This document shows, piece by piece, positions 44,834 to 56,772 of a DNA stretch of 64,000 nucleotides. Source of the DNA: an uncultured Gammaproteobacteria bacterium (GTDB lineage: Bacteria; Pseudomonadota; Gammaproteobacteria; Eutrophobiales; Eutrophobiaceae); NCBI GenBank assembly GCA_943788005.1, contig CALSOP010000001.1, positions 124,001 through 188,000 of the forward strand, in the 5' to 3' direction. The notes beneath the pieces are model-generated. The model did no database searches. It saw only the letters and a list, made by a program, of their open reading frames with translations, and was not told where the DNA came from. The stretch's first letter is position 1. Each line of letters starts with the position of its first letter. A program made the position numbers and the translations under genes.

Positions 44834-45455
44834 TCAAAGTCTCACTAATAAATTTTTTAATTTTAACGGGATCTTTTATCCCTTTTTCCTTTTCTACGCC
44901 ACCACTTACATCTACAGCATAAGGGTGAACTTGAGATATCGCTTTTTTCACATTATTTTCATCCAAACCACCAGCAAGGATAATAGGCTTCGTCAAATTA
45001 TTCGGGATAATACTCCAGTCAAAAGCTTTTCCAGTACCGCCAGGTATACCTTTTACATAAGCGTCAAGCAATAAACCCTTAGCCGAGGGATACTTTTCAA
45101 CTTCATCAAATAAACTAACACTATCATTCATTCTAAGCGCTTTAATATAAGGCCTATTGAATAAAGCGCAAGCTTGTTCCGTTTCTTGTCCATGAAACTG
45201 AAGTGTATCAATCGCAACCTCTTTTATAACCTCACTTATATACGCATCATCTGCATCCACAAACAGTCCAACACAATTAACAAAAGGCGAAATGTTTTCT
45301 GTGATTTGTTTAGCTAAACTGATTGAAACACAGCGTGGGCTTGCTGCATAAAATACAAGGCCAATTGCGTCAGCTCCTGCTGCAACAGCAGCATTTGCGT
45401 CCTCAGGAGTTGTGATACCGCAAATTTTTACCCGTGTACGTTTTAGGTGTTCCAT
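44826..45455 (-). CDS. trpF: Phosphoribosylanthranilate isomerase
   Basis: [52 protein letters not shown]. Confidence 0.97.
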   Translation of the reverse strand: MEHLKRTRVKICGITTPEDANAAVAAGADAIGLVFYAASPRCVSISLAKQITENISPFVNCVGLFVDADDAYISEVIKEVAIDTLQFHGQETEQACALFNRPYIKALRMNDSVSLFDEVEKYPSAKGLLLDAYVKGIPGGTGKAFDWSIIPNNLTKPIILAGGLDENNVKKAISQVHPYAVDVSGGVEKEKGIKDPVKIKKFISETLNA

Positions 45456-45489
45456 TCTTTCATTACTTAATTGCTATAAAATTAATTAT

Positions 45490-46281
45490 CTAACGACAAA
45501 TTCCAAATTTATCTAATATCGATTTTGCATCAGGAATAGAAAATCGCTCCGGATACTGAATATTAACCAAATATAACCCATCAGGCTGTGCAGTTACTCC
45601 GCCAGCTGTTCTATCTTTCGCTGCTAGTACCTCAGCCGCCCAATTTACTTCTTTCTTACCTAAGCCGATAGCTATTAATACACCAGCTATATTCCTGACC
45701 ATATGGTGAAGAAAGGCATTTGCAGTAAGTGTAATCACTATCCAGTCTTCCAGTCTATCAATCTCAAGGTTTTGTATCGTTCTGATAGGTGAGTTTGCCT
45801 GGCAGGCAACCGCTCTATATGAGGTAAAATCATGTTGACCGATAAAACATGATGAGGCTTGCTTCATTTTAGCATAATCAAGTGGCCTAGATTCCCAGGA
45901 GACCAAGCCATTGAATATAGCTGGGCGTGCAGGTCGATTCAGGATCAAGTATTGATAGGTTCTTTGCTCAGCACTGAATCTAGCATGAAAATCATCATCA
46001 CTTTCTAATGCCCATGTAACCGAAATATCTTTTGGGAGAATTGAATTTGTCCCGAGCACCCAGGCATGTGTATCTCTTATGGATGTTGTTTCGAAGTGAA
46101 TGACCTGTTGAATCGCATGAACGCCAGTATCAGTTCTTCCCGCGCAATGTATTCTAATAGATTCATCTGCGATGGTTGATAATGCTGTTTCTATACATTC
46201 TTGTATCGTTGGCGAGATTGATTGCCTTTGCCAGCCATAATAATTACAACCATTATATTCAATTCCCAGTGCAATCTTCAT
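45490..46281 (-). CDS. truA: tRNA pseudouridine(38-40) synthase
   Basis: LGIEYNGCNYYGWQRQ; CAGRTDTGVHAIQQVIHFET. Confidence 0.97.
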   Translation of the reverse strand: MKIALGIEYNGCNYYGWQRQSISPTIQECIETALSTIADESIRIHCAGRTDTGVHAIQQVIHFETTSIRDTHAWVLGTNSILPKDISVTWALESDDDFHARFSAEQRTYQYLILNRPARPAIFNGLVSWESRPLDYAKMKQASSCFIGQHDFTSYRAVACQANSPIRTIQNLEIDRLEDWIVITLTANAFLHHMVRNIAGVLIAIGLGKKEVNWAAEVLAAKDRTAGGVTAQPDGLYLVNIQYPERFSIPDAKSILDKFGICR

Positions 46282-46403
46282 TATGGACTGGCCACGCTAA
46301 TATTTAACGCTAATGATAAAATTAATATGACTATGCTGAATTATTTAAGCATTGATGAACGAGCACTTTTAATGAAATAGTGCAGCACTAAACTTATTTT
46401 TCT

Positions 46404-49400
46404 CTAAACCTGACCTAAGAGATCTTCAGCTTGTTTCCGCTGCTCATCGTTTCCATCCGCCATGACTTCATCCAGAATTGTCTTTGCACTGTCCTTGTCG
46501 CCTAATTCCACATAGGCCTTCGCAAGATCAAGCTTAGTAGCTATTTCATCTTCTGCAGTTTGCTCTTCAGGTTGTGCAGCCCTTGGTACGAAAACAGTAT
46601 GCTCATCGTCGTCGTCGTCGTCGTCACCACTCAAATCAACACTTTTTGGTATTTCAACTGTTTCGTCAAGATTGAGACTGAGATCATCCTCTAACGACAA
46701 CTCAGGGGTGTCATCTTCCATGGTTAATTCAAAATCCATATCCGCGCTATCAATTTGAACCGTATCAGCTTCAGATGCACTACCCATATCTAACTCTAGT
46801 TCAGGTGTTTCATCAGCTGTTTCAGCTGAGAGATCAAGCTCTATGCCATCGTCTTCACCTATATCAAAATCAAGTGAAATCTCACTTTCATCTTCTACAT
46901 CAAGTCTAATAGGCTCATCTTCTTGTGGTGCTTCCAAGCCAATATCTAAACCTTCATCTTCTGTTGGTAATTCCAAACCAATATCTAAACCTTCATCTTC
47001 TGCTTCAGAGGATTCTAATTCAGGCATACCAAGATCTATTTCTAAACCGGCATCCTCTGGCTCGCTTGCTTCAATTTCAATACCATCATCTTCATCATTA
47101 TTGCCAAGATCGAAATCGAGTACATTTTCATCATCGCTTGCAGGGGTTTCTTCTGATGATTCAGCAGCAGCGCCCATATCAAACTCTATAGTTTCATTCT
47201 CTTCTGGAGTATCAATATCGAGACTTTCTGATTCAGGTTCTATATTGAGACCAAGTAACTCAGAACTATCCGCACCAGCACTTGTAGCAGCAGTCACATC
47301 TAACAAATCTTCTTCAGAATCTAAGTCAAGGTTTGCAGCCGAAGTTACATCCAATAAATCATCACCTGAGGATTCCTCACTTGCGGTCAAATCAAGCAGA
47401 TCGTCACCACCAGCACCAGAGATATCAAGCACATCTTCAGGCTCATCATTTGGAATATCGTCAACTTCATCGAGACCGACAGCAGCAGTTACATCCAGCA
47501 TGTCTTCACCTTCGTCTGATGCGGTGAGATCTAACATACCTTCACCTTCATCACCTGCGGTAATATCTAGCATACCTTCATCAGCTGGTGATTCTTCGGC
47601 ACCACCTATATCAAAATCAAGACCTGCATCTTCACTTCCTGCTTCATCATCAGCTGTTACATCGACAAACCCACCGGTGTTATCTGCAGCATCGTCTTCA
47701 TCATCCGCACCTTCTTCAAACAGAGCTCGATTAGGAGACATCTCTGACCACATAGCGACAGCCATATTCCAATGCTCGTTAGCTTCACCAAATTTATCAT
47801 GTAAGACTTTGGCTTCTTCCTCGTAACTCTTCTTATTTCCTGAGGTATAAAATACTTCCAGTAATTTCGTGTGATACTCAGCATTATCAGGGGCATCATT
47901 TATCGCATTACGTACAAATTCTTCTGCTTGATCGAATTGCTCAAATGCAAGATAAGTATTCACTTCTTGCATGGGGTCTTCGTCAGATTCTTCTTCGATT
48001 GGAGCAGCAGCAGCTTCCTCTTCTATATCCAGTTCTACTGACGCTTCAGGCATTGCCTCTACTGACGCTTCAGGCATTGCCGTCTCAGCTTCTGAATCTG
48101 GCGGTAAAACCGTCACAGCTTCTGAATCTGGCATTTCATCACCAGTAGCACCCAAATCTCCCGAATCAAAATCAGGAAACGCTTCTTCTGTCATAGGGTC
48201 TATATCTAATGTTTCAGCTGGCTCTTTCCTGAATTTCATTATTACAACAATCAGAATTAGGAGAGAAAGAACACCAGCTACTGCCATTCCTATCATAGGA
48301 TTGCCGAGTAAGAATTCTTTTGCTTTGCCTAGGTATTGATTAAGCATACCCATGATGCCATCAGAACTTGATGCAGGTTCAGTTTCAATTACATCAACGA
48401 CTTCTTCATCAATCGTTTCTAGCTCTTCTTCATCTCCAACTAGCATTTCATCTTCCGCAGCTTCCATTGCGGTTTCTTCTAAAGCATCTTCTTCTGAATC
48501 TTCAAGAACCTCTTCTTCATCTTCTAAAACAGCTTCCTCTTCAGCTTCGGATACCATTTCTTCATCAACTGAGCCAACTTCTTCCTCAGCCATGTCAATG
48601 TCAGGTTCAACAACCGCCTGTCCTTGAAGTGCAGCTAGCTCATCATCTTTAAGTGACAACAAACGTTTAAGATCTTCCAGTAAAGCTTCAGATTCCTGCA
48701 GGCGATCCTTCAATTCCATATTTTCATGGGTTAATGCCTGAATAGATTCTTGAGCCAATATCAAGTCTTCTCCCTGTCCAGCATCTACACTGGAAACTTG
48801 CTGTGTGGCTTCACCAGTCTCTTCTGCTGCTACTAGTTTTAATTCAGGGTCAGACTCGACAACAGCTTCAACAGAGTCTGTTGTGTCTTCTGAAGCTGTA
48901 TCCGATGATTCAGGAACCGAGCTTACCTCGGGGCGTTCATTAACCGCGCTGGACAAATTATCTTTAATGCCATCCCATGCAGCATGCTGTGACTGTACCT
49001 CTGCTAATGCTTGAGCATTAGAGAGCGCATTAATCTCACTCTCAGTCGGCATGCGTAGTATCTGACCACGCTTTAAGCCATTTATATTCTGATTAAAAAA
49101 CGCTTCAGGGTTTGCGCGTAATAAGGCAGACATCATTTGATTCACACTGATCGTTGAATCTGGCCGCATTCCTGATGCGATGGACCATAATGTATCCGAC
49201 TGCTCTGTCGGACCATAATCACCACCGGAGTAATTTATATTTGGCGAAGCAGTTGTTGGGCTACTAGATTGCTCAAAGTCATTCGTGTAAACAACGTTAT
49301 GATTCGGATCATTGATAGTTACAGTTTCAACTTTTGGCTGAGCAGTATAACTAGTGGACTGATCCTGAGTGAATTCACTAGCGCGTGCATTAGGATCGTA

Positions 49401-49790
49401 GAGTGGAGGATCAAGTAAGACCGTGTATTCACGGAATAAGCGTCCATTAGACCAACTAACTTCTACCAAGAAATTTAAAAACGGCTCGCGAATCGGCTCT
49501 TGACTGAAAACACGAATGTAATCAGGTCCATCGTCAGGTGAGCGGCGCAAAGCAAACTTAAGATTACTTAAAATAAATGGACGATCAATTTTAGCTCTAG
49601 CAAAAGCTTCGCTATCAGCCAAGCCAACGTTCAGAGAATCAAGCTCATCCGCAGTAGGAGAAAGCAATTGAACTCTTGCATCAAATGGCTCATTTAACGC
49701 TGAATTTAAATCAAGATTACCTAAGCCTAGTGCATTAACTAAAGTTGGAGCTAAAGCTAATAAGATGACGATATAAAATTTGCGTTTCAT
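46404..49790 (-). CDS. fimV: FimV-family protein (LysM, TM, acidic repeats, TPR-like C-terminus)
   Basis: Likely start MKRKFYIVILLALAPTLVNALGLGNLDLNSALNEPFDARVQLLS at 49790; LysM SDTLWSIASGMRPDSTISVNQMMSALLRANPEAF; C-terminal KLDLAKAYVELGDKDSAKTILDEVMADGNDEQRKQAEDLL. Confidence 0.93.
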   Translation of the reverse strand: MKRKFYIVILLALAPTLVNALGLGNLDLNSALNEPFDARVQLLSPTADELDSLNVGLADSEAFARAKIDRPFILSNLKFALRRSPDDGPDYIRVFSQEPIREPFLNFLVEVSWSNGRLFREYTVLLDPPLYDPNARASEFTQDQSTSYTAQPKVETVTINDPNHNVVYTNDFEQSSSPTTASPNINYSGGDYGPTEQSDTLWSIASGMRPDSTISVNQMMSALLRANPEAFFNQNINGLKRGQILRMPTESEINALSNAQALAEVQSQHAAWDGIKDNLSSAVNERPEVSSVPESSDTASEDTTDSVEAVVESDPELKLVAAEETGEATQQVSSVDAGQGEDLILAQESIQALTHENMELKDRLQESEALLEDLKRLLSLKDDELAALQGQAVVEPDIDMAEEEVGSVDEEMVSEAEEEAVLEDEEEVLEDSEEDALEETAMEAAEDEMLVGDEEELETIDEEVVDVIETEPASSSDGIMGMLNQYLGKAKEFLLGNPMIGMAVAGVLSLLILIVVIMKFRKEPAETLDIDPMTEEAFPDFDSGDLGATGDEMPDSEAVTVLPPDSEAETAMPEASVEAMPEASVELDIEEEAAAAPIEEESDEDPMQEVNTYLAFEQFDQAEEFVRNAINDAPDNAEYHTKLLEVFYTSGNKKSYEEEAKVLHDKFGEANEHWNMAVAMWSEMSPNRALFEEGADDEDDAADNTGGFVDVTADDEAGSEDAGLDFDIGGAEESPADEGMLDITAGDEGEGMLDLTASDEGEDMLDVTAAVGLDEVDDIPNDEPEDVLDISGAGGDDLLDLTASEESSGDDLLDVTSAANLDLDSEEDLLDVTAATSAGADSSELLGLNIEPESESLDIDTPEENETIEFDMGAAAESSEETPASDDENVLDFDLGNNDEDDGIEIEASEPEDAGLEIDLGMPELESSEAEDEGLDIGLELPTEDEGLDIGLEAPQEDEPIRLDVEDESEISLDFDIGEDDGIELDLSAETADETPELELDMGSASEADTVQIDSADMDFELTMEDDTPELSLEDDLSLNLDETVEIPKSVDLSGDDDDDDDEHTVFVPRAAQPEEQTAEDEIATKLDLAKAYVELGDKDSAKTILDEVMADGNDEQRKQAEDLLGQV
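48034..48081. repeat. 24-bp tandem duplication inside fimV
   Basis: TCTACTGACGCTTCAGGCATTGCC x2, encoding MPEASVE(A/L) repeats. Confidence 0.85.
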
Positions 49791-49805
49791 TTTTACTTCA
49801 ATTTC

Positions 49806-50166
49806 CTTGAAATCAATTACGCGGCGGATCAATCAAAAAAGAGTACTTCCCTGACCACATGACCATCAGACCAGCCGATGTCTAATGTAAATTCGACAGT
49901 GGGCTCACGAATAACGTCTCTGCTGGTGATCTTGAGTATATTTACTCCCACCACTCTTTCAAAACTTTCGTATTTCAACTGGTGATCGGGATGCATAATC
50001 TGTCAAGCGGATTGCCTGTCAACTCGACCTTGAGATCATCGATTTCAGCCGCATCGTCCGTTTTCAGCTCAATTCTGACATCAAGCGATTGATTTAAATG
50101 AGATTTTAGCTCAGCCTCAGACAATGCGCTAGTGCGTGGCCTGCAACAGCATAGAAGCCCAAACAT
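49806..50166 (-). pseudogene. Second FimV-type N-terminal domain, frameshifted, just upstream of fimV
   Basis: ALSEAELKSHLNQSLDVRIELKTDDAAEIDDLKVEL plus other-frame continuation ITSRDVIREPTVEFTLDIGWSDGHVVRE / YSFLIDPPR, parallel to fimV LNEPFDARVQLLSPTADELDSLNVGL...EPFLNFLVEVSWSNGRLFREYTVLLDPP. Confidence 0.7.
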
Positions 50167-50369
50167 GTGAGCATCAAGAGCTTAAATATTATTTTGTAGA
50201 CACCCATCAGTTTGCACGCTATGTTATTGTTTCATATAGTAATTATATTCTCCTTACTACTGCAAATTCTTACATATATTTCAGAATACAATTTAACTAC
50301 TATTTACAATCGGTTTTGTAGCACTTTAGAACTTGCGAATGTCCTTTACATATAACCGATAACTATAGT

Positions 50370-51408
<1,039 letters not shown>

Positions 51409-51441
51409 AACACTTCTATTTTAAATAACTTAATTAAATTT

Positions 51442-52531
51442 TTAATTCGAAATTGAAGTCAACGCCTTAACTACCGCGTCACCCATTTCATTTGTACCCA
51501 CACAATTCATACCGTCAGAATGAATATCTTTTGTTCTGAATCCCTCTGTCAACACTTGACTCACCGCTTGTTCAATTTGCTCCGCGGCCTGCACTTCAGA
51601 AAGCGAATACTTTAATAGCATCGATAAAGATAATATCGTCGCTAGTGGATTTGCAAGATCCTGTCCTGCTATATCGGGAGCCGAACCATGGCTCGGTTCA
51701 TACAAACCACTACCATCACTAGCCAAGGATGCAGAGGCTAACATGCCAATCGATCCCGTTAGCATTGATGCTAAATCAGACAATATATCGCCAAACATAT
51801 TGGTGGTTACGATCACATCAAATTGTTTTGGTTCGCGAACCAATTGCATGGCCGCGTTATCAACATACATATGTTGTAATTCAATATCAGGATAATCCTT
51901 TGCCCACACTAGTAACGACTTCTCGCCACAATTCGGTTGCTTCTAAGACATTAGCCTTATCGACCGAACAAACACGTCCTTGACGTTTACTTGCGACTTC
52001 AAACGCAGTCCTCGCAATTCGCTCAATCTCACTCTCACTATAGACAAGTGTATTAAAACCTTGTCGTTGTCCATCAGCGAGCGTTTTTATACCGCGCGGT
52101 TCGCCAAAATAGATACCTCCGGTAAGTTCTCTGACAAACATAATATCGAGATCACTGACGATTTCTTCTTTCAGGGTTGAAGCTGCTGCCAATTGTGGAA
52201 ACAGTACCGCTGGACGTAAATTAGCAAATAATTCAAGACTAGACCGAATCGCCAATAAACCCCGTTCAGGGCGTAAAGAGCGCTCGATAGACTCCCATTT
52301 TGGGCCACCAACGGCACCCAACAATATAGCTGCTGAGGCTTTAGCCTTGCTCAGAGTTTCGTCTGGGAAAGGAGTGCCAGCAGCATCTACAGCACAGCCA
52401 CCAAGCAAACCATGGTCTATCTCCAAATCAAAACCGCGTTCATTAATCAGAAAGGCCAGCACTTTTTCAGCCTGAGCCACGATCTCTGGACCGATGCCGT
52501 CACCGGGTAATATCAAGATTTTTTTAGTCAC
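51442..52531 (-). CDS. leuB: 3-isopropylmalate dehydrogenase, frameshifted at ~51890-51910
   Basis: [73 protein letters not shown]. Confidence 0.94.
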
Positions 52532-52596
52532 GTTTTAATAAATTCCAAATAATAAAAATTACGCTATTTTTAACGGGCGCAAAGCATACATCAACT

Positions 52597-53553
52597 TTAA
52601 GTCGACGACGACTTATAGGCACTTATATCACCAGTTTTTTCCTTTAAAACGCTGATTAACCCAGCAAATATAATTAATGCACCGCCGATATATTCAATAT
52701 TGCTGACAATTTCATTTGTTAAAAATGCCGCGGAGACCGCACCGGCGACGATCTCTAGCAATAAAATAACAGAGGAACGCTGGATGGGTAAAAAAGTAAC
52801 TCCGTATTGTGCCGTCCATGTCAGCACATACATCATTGGAAAACCTATCAAGAAGGCGAGCACGCCTGACTGAACTGTTAATTCTGGCAATTGAGGCTGT
52901 GCTATCAATAAGCCACAAAGCGTAAGACCTAACACGCCTAACCATGCCGAGCCCATTTTCATGCCGATAGGAACCTCCCCAATCTTTCTGACCACCACAT
53001 TCGTTACGGCAAATGCCATCCCGAGGTGATAGCGTAGAAATCTGCTAGGTTCATTGTATTGAGGTCAAACAACTTTGGGTTCCACAACATCAATACCGCA
53101 CCGAGCATTGCCAAAACTAATGCCATCAGGCCTATCTTCGTTAAACGTTCACGCAGAATAAAAAAGGCTAGCAAAATCGCCCATATCGGAGACAGATAAA
53201 ACAACAATAAAACCCGAACAACCTCTCCCTCCAACATAGCTAGATATAAACCCAAGGTTGGCCCAACCAGCAAAAAGACCAATGAGGATATAATCGAGTT
53301 TGTGTTCTAATAATTCACCCCGCGCCCGAAAGCAACCAGGAAAAAGAATAAGCATGGCTGTACAAAAGATAATCAATGTCGACCACAAACCCGGAACACC
53401 CATACCTTCCAATACTCTGATTGGGTACCAAAGCAGTCCCCAGAGAATTGCAGCGACAATACAAGATAATGCCGCAAAGTGATGTGATGTTTGTTGGGAA
53501 GAAAGAGTTGATAACATATACTTAGATTTTTTTACCATTAAATAACACAACAA
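52597..53553 (-). CDS. EamA/DMT family transporter, frameshifted
   Basis: Three overlapping-frame ORFs (53149..53553, 53004..53282, 52597..53019) form one ten-TM DMT-like protein. Confidence 0.8.
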
Positions 53554-53564
53554 TAATCTTTCTC

Positions 53565-54805
53565 ATGAATCCCGGACTGGAAAATTGTCATGCATACCCG
53601 TTTGAGAAGCTAACGCAATTACTCGAAGGCGTTACCATTGACCCGAATAAATCAGCCATTAGCCTTGCGATTGGCGAACCTAAACATCCTACACCAGAGT
53701 TTATATTAGATGCATTAAAATCGAATATAACTGGCGTAGCGGTCTATCCAACCACCCGTGGCATTATCGAGTTACGTCAGGCAATAGCTGATTGGTTATG
53801 CTCACGATTTAATTTGCCACGCACATCGATAGATGCCGATAAAAATGTATTGCCTGTCAACGGAACACGAGAAGCATTATTCGCCATCGCCCAAACAATA
53901 ATCAACAAAGATAAACAAACACCGATTGTGATTCTACCTAACCCGTTTTATCAAATCTATGAGGGGGCTGCCTTACTCGCTAGGAGCTGAACCCTATTAT
54001 CTAAACTGCACTGAGGATAACAACTTCATCCCGGATCTATCATCAGCCGTACCTGACAGACATCTGGCAACGATGCCAACTCGTCTACTTATGCTCACCC
54101 GGTAATCCAACTGGCGCCGTGGTTGATTTAGAGTCTGTAAAGGAATTAATGGCATTAGCGGAAAAATACGACTTCGCTATCGCTTCTGATGAATGTTATT
54201 CAGAAATTTATCCAGCTAGAAGATCAAGCTCCACCGGTTGGTCTGCTTGGAGTACGCGAATCAACTGGGCAATTCACGAGTATTCAAACGCTGCCTGGTC
54301 TTTCACAGCCTCTCCAAACGCTCTAACGTTCCGGGCCTACGTTCTGGGCTTTGTTGCGGGTGATGGAGAACTCAATTGAGAGAACTCTTCCTTCGCTATC
54401 GAACCTATCATGGTAGTGCGCTATGCCTTTACACACGCAAAAAGCCAGTATTGCCGCCTGGGGTGATGAAGGACACGTCAATACACAACAGAGCTGCAAT
54501 ACAGAGAAAAATTCACCCGTGTCTGTGACTATCCTGAAGCCGGTACTTAGACAGTCTCAGCTCACGCCGTTGCCAGTTTCTACCTGTGGCCTGCACTGCC
54601 CGGCTCCGACACAGACTTTGCAAGAAATTTATTTACAAGCGAGAATGTCAAAGTATCTACCCGGCTCTTATTTGTCCCGCGATATCCAGTGCGGTATCAA
54701 CCCCGGCACGAACCGCGCATTCGCATTGCCTTGGTAGCGGACAGTAGCAGAATGCGTACCGATGCCGCAAACCGCATTAAACAATTTATACAGAATTCAT
54801 TTTAA
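53565..54805 (+). CDS. dapC: Succinyldiaminopimelate transaminase, multiply frameshifted
   Basis: MNPGLENCHAYPFEKLTQLLEGVTIDPNKSAISLAIGEPKHPTPEFI; later frames VVDLESVKELMALAEKYDFAIASDECYSEIY, MPLHTQKASIAAWGDEGHV, LPGSYLSRDIQCGINPGTNRA, RIKQFIQNSF. Confidence 0.85.
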
Positions 54806-54824
54806 AAATATCAGGAAAGAATAC

Positions 54825-55647
54825 ATGAGCGACTTAGAAAAACTAATCAACGACGCATTTGATAACCGCGCCGAGACTCGAACCCGATGCAGCTAATCAG
54901 GAAATCAAGGATGCCGTTGAAGAGATCATCTGGAAACTCGACAGTGGTCAATTACGCATTGCTGAAAAGATCGATGGCGAGTGGGTCGTCAATCAGTGGC
55001 TGAAAAAAGCCGTGCTGCTCTCTTTCATCCTTGAAAACAATGTCGTGATGCAAGGTGGCCTGACAAATTACTACGACAAAGTTCCTAATAAGTTTTACGG
55101 TTATAACAAGACCAACTTTATTGAAACCGGTGCACGCGTTGTTCCAAACGCAACGGTTAGACGTGGCAGTTATATCGGGCAAAACGTCGTATTGATGCCA
55201 AGCTTTGTCAATATCGGCGCCTATGTCGATAGCGGCACGATGGTTGATACCTGGGCTACGGTTGGTTCATGCGCGCAGATTGGTAAAAATGTACATCTCT
55301 CTGGTGGCGTCGGTATCGGTGGTGTTTTAGAACCTTTACAAGCAAACCCTACCATCATTGAAGACAATTGTTTTATCGGCGCAAGATCAGAAGTTGTTGA
55401 AGGTGTCATAGTCGGACAAGGTTCTGTTATTTCCATGGGTGTTTACCTTGGCCAAAGTACGCGTATCTTTGATCGTGCAACCGGAGAAGTCACCTATGGC
55501 TATATCCCACCCGGCTCAGTTGTCGTTTCAGGCAATCTGCCTTCAAATGATGGTAAATACAGTTTGTATTGCGCGGTTATCGTAAAGACAGTTGATGAGA
55601 AAACTTTAAGTAAAGTAGGTATTAACGAAATTTTACGTGACGTTTAA
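54825..55647 (+). CDS. dapD: Tetrahydrodipicolinate N-succinyltransferase, frameshift near codon 18-22
   Basis: [17 protein letters not shown] (54825) then [48 protein letters not shown]...; left-handed beta-helix. Confidence 0.95.
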
Positions 55648-55676
55648 GAATCGCATTTTTTAGAAGGTTAAAGAAA

Positions 55677-56028
55677 ATGTCATCCGCAACCCTCTATGGC
55701 ATAAAGAACTGCGACACGGTTAAAAAGGCACGGAAATGGTTAGACGACCAATTCCGTGCCGTATACCTTCCATGACTTTCGCGTCGATGGCATCGACAAA
55801 ACACTCATTAATAATTTTCTGAAACAGCTCGATCTTGAATCTCTTATCAATAAACGTGGCACAACCTGGCGTAAATTATCAGCCCAAGAAAAAGAGATTA
55901 AGAATAAAAACCAGACCATAGCGTTAATCATCGATAATCCGACAATCATTAAACGACCTGTGCTGGATGTTAATAAAACGTTAACCCTTGGGTTTAGTGA
56001 AGAGAGTTATAAATCGATTAAGTTTTAA
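55677..56028 (+). CDS. ArsC/Spx-family protein (YffB-like), one frameshift near 55760
   Basis: MSSATLYGIKNCDTVKKARKWLDD then YTFHDFRVDGIDKTLINNFLKQLDLESLINKRGTTWRKLS. Confidence 0.88.
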
Positions 56029-56094
56029 TAGCTGCGTCAAGCCTTTGAATTCAGCCTTAACCTGCAACTGAATCAGGGCTTTTAAACTTTGCAT

Positions 56095-56202
56095 TTAAAA
56101 TAAAGCTTCACTCTCATTAACCAATGAAAGGTTGCTGCGTCCAATAATACCGTCAACAGGTGAAATTATTTCTTCTTCAACTTCACCAAAAGGATTCCGC
56201 AT
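56095..56202 (-). pseudogene. C-terminal fragment of a succinylglutamate desuccinylase/aspartoacylase-like protein
   Basis: MRNPFGEVEEEIISPVDGIIGRSNLSLVNESEALF, abutting the stop codon of 56203..56676. Confidence 0.6.
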
Positions 56203-56676
56203 TTAAAGAGCCTGGCCGCAGTTATTATCATATGTGGAACCTAGTTGCCTACCTGCCGTATATTTAAGTTCAGGTGAAACGATCATTTCACCACTAATTA
56301 GTGCAGTTCTACCTAATAGCATTCTAAATAGCATATCTTCTCGACTGGTTAGACTAATTTCGATATCCCATGTTCTCCCATGTATAGATACTGGCGTTTG
56401 AATAAAAATTCTGTCCTCTTTATGCCCACCTGAGTCCTTCACTGTTCTCATGTCGAGAATTTCTGACTCACAGGCTATCAAGTTATCTGTGTTTTTTTGT
56501 AGTGGATGAATGTTAAATCTGACAATATCCTTTCCATCCTTTGATAACCTTTCTAACTGGTAAGTATGTAATGCTGAAGTACGAGCGCCGGTATCTATTT
56601 TTGCCTTAATTGCAGGAATATTAATTGCCGGTAGTGAGACCCACTCCTTCCAGCCGATTATTTTTTTATTTTCCAT
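56203..56676 (-). CDS. RimK-associated retropepsin-like (ATP-dependent zinc protease / RimB-like) protein
   Basis: IIGWKEWVSLPAINIPAIKAKIDTGARTSALHTYQLE; MLLGRTALISGEMIVSPELKYTAGR. Confidence 0.88.
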   Translation of the reverse strand: MENKKIIGWKEWVSLPAINIPAIKAKIDTGARTSALHTYQLERLSKDGKDIVRFNIHPLQKNTDNLIACESEILDMRTVKDSGGHKEDRIFIQTPVSIHGRTWDIEISLTSREDMLFRMLLGRTALISGEMIVSPELKYTAGRQLGSTYDNNCGQAL

Positions 56677-56772
56677 TAAAATATATGTTATTAGAAATAG
56701 AAGAACTCTTGTGAGTATATACTAGAACAAAACAAAGGCATCTATTATCAACTTTACGAGTTATTAAATAAT

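Noticed and set aside
46843-47826. 327-aa Ser/Pro-rich ORF on + strand and other long antisense ORFs in fimV
   Set aside because: Mirror image of acidic Asp/Glu-rich fimV codons; fimV has clear domains and the antisense ORFs have low complexity and no RBS support.
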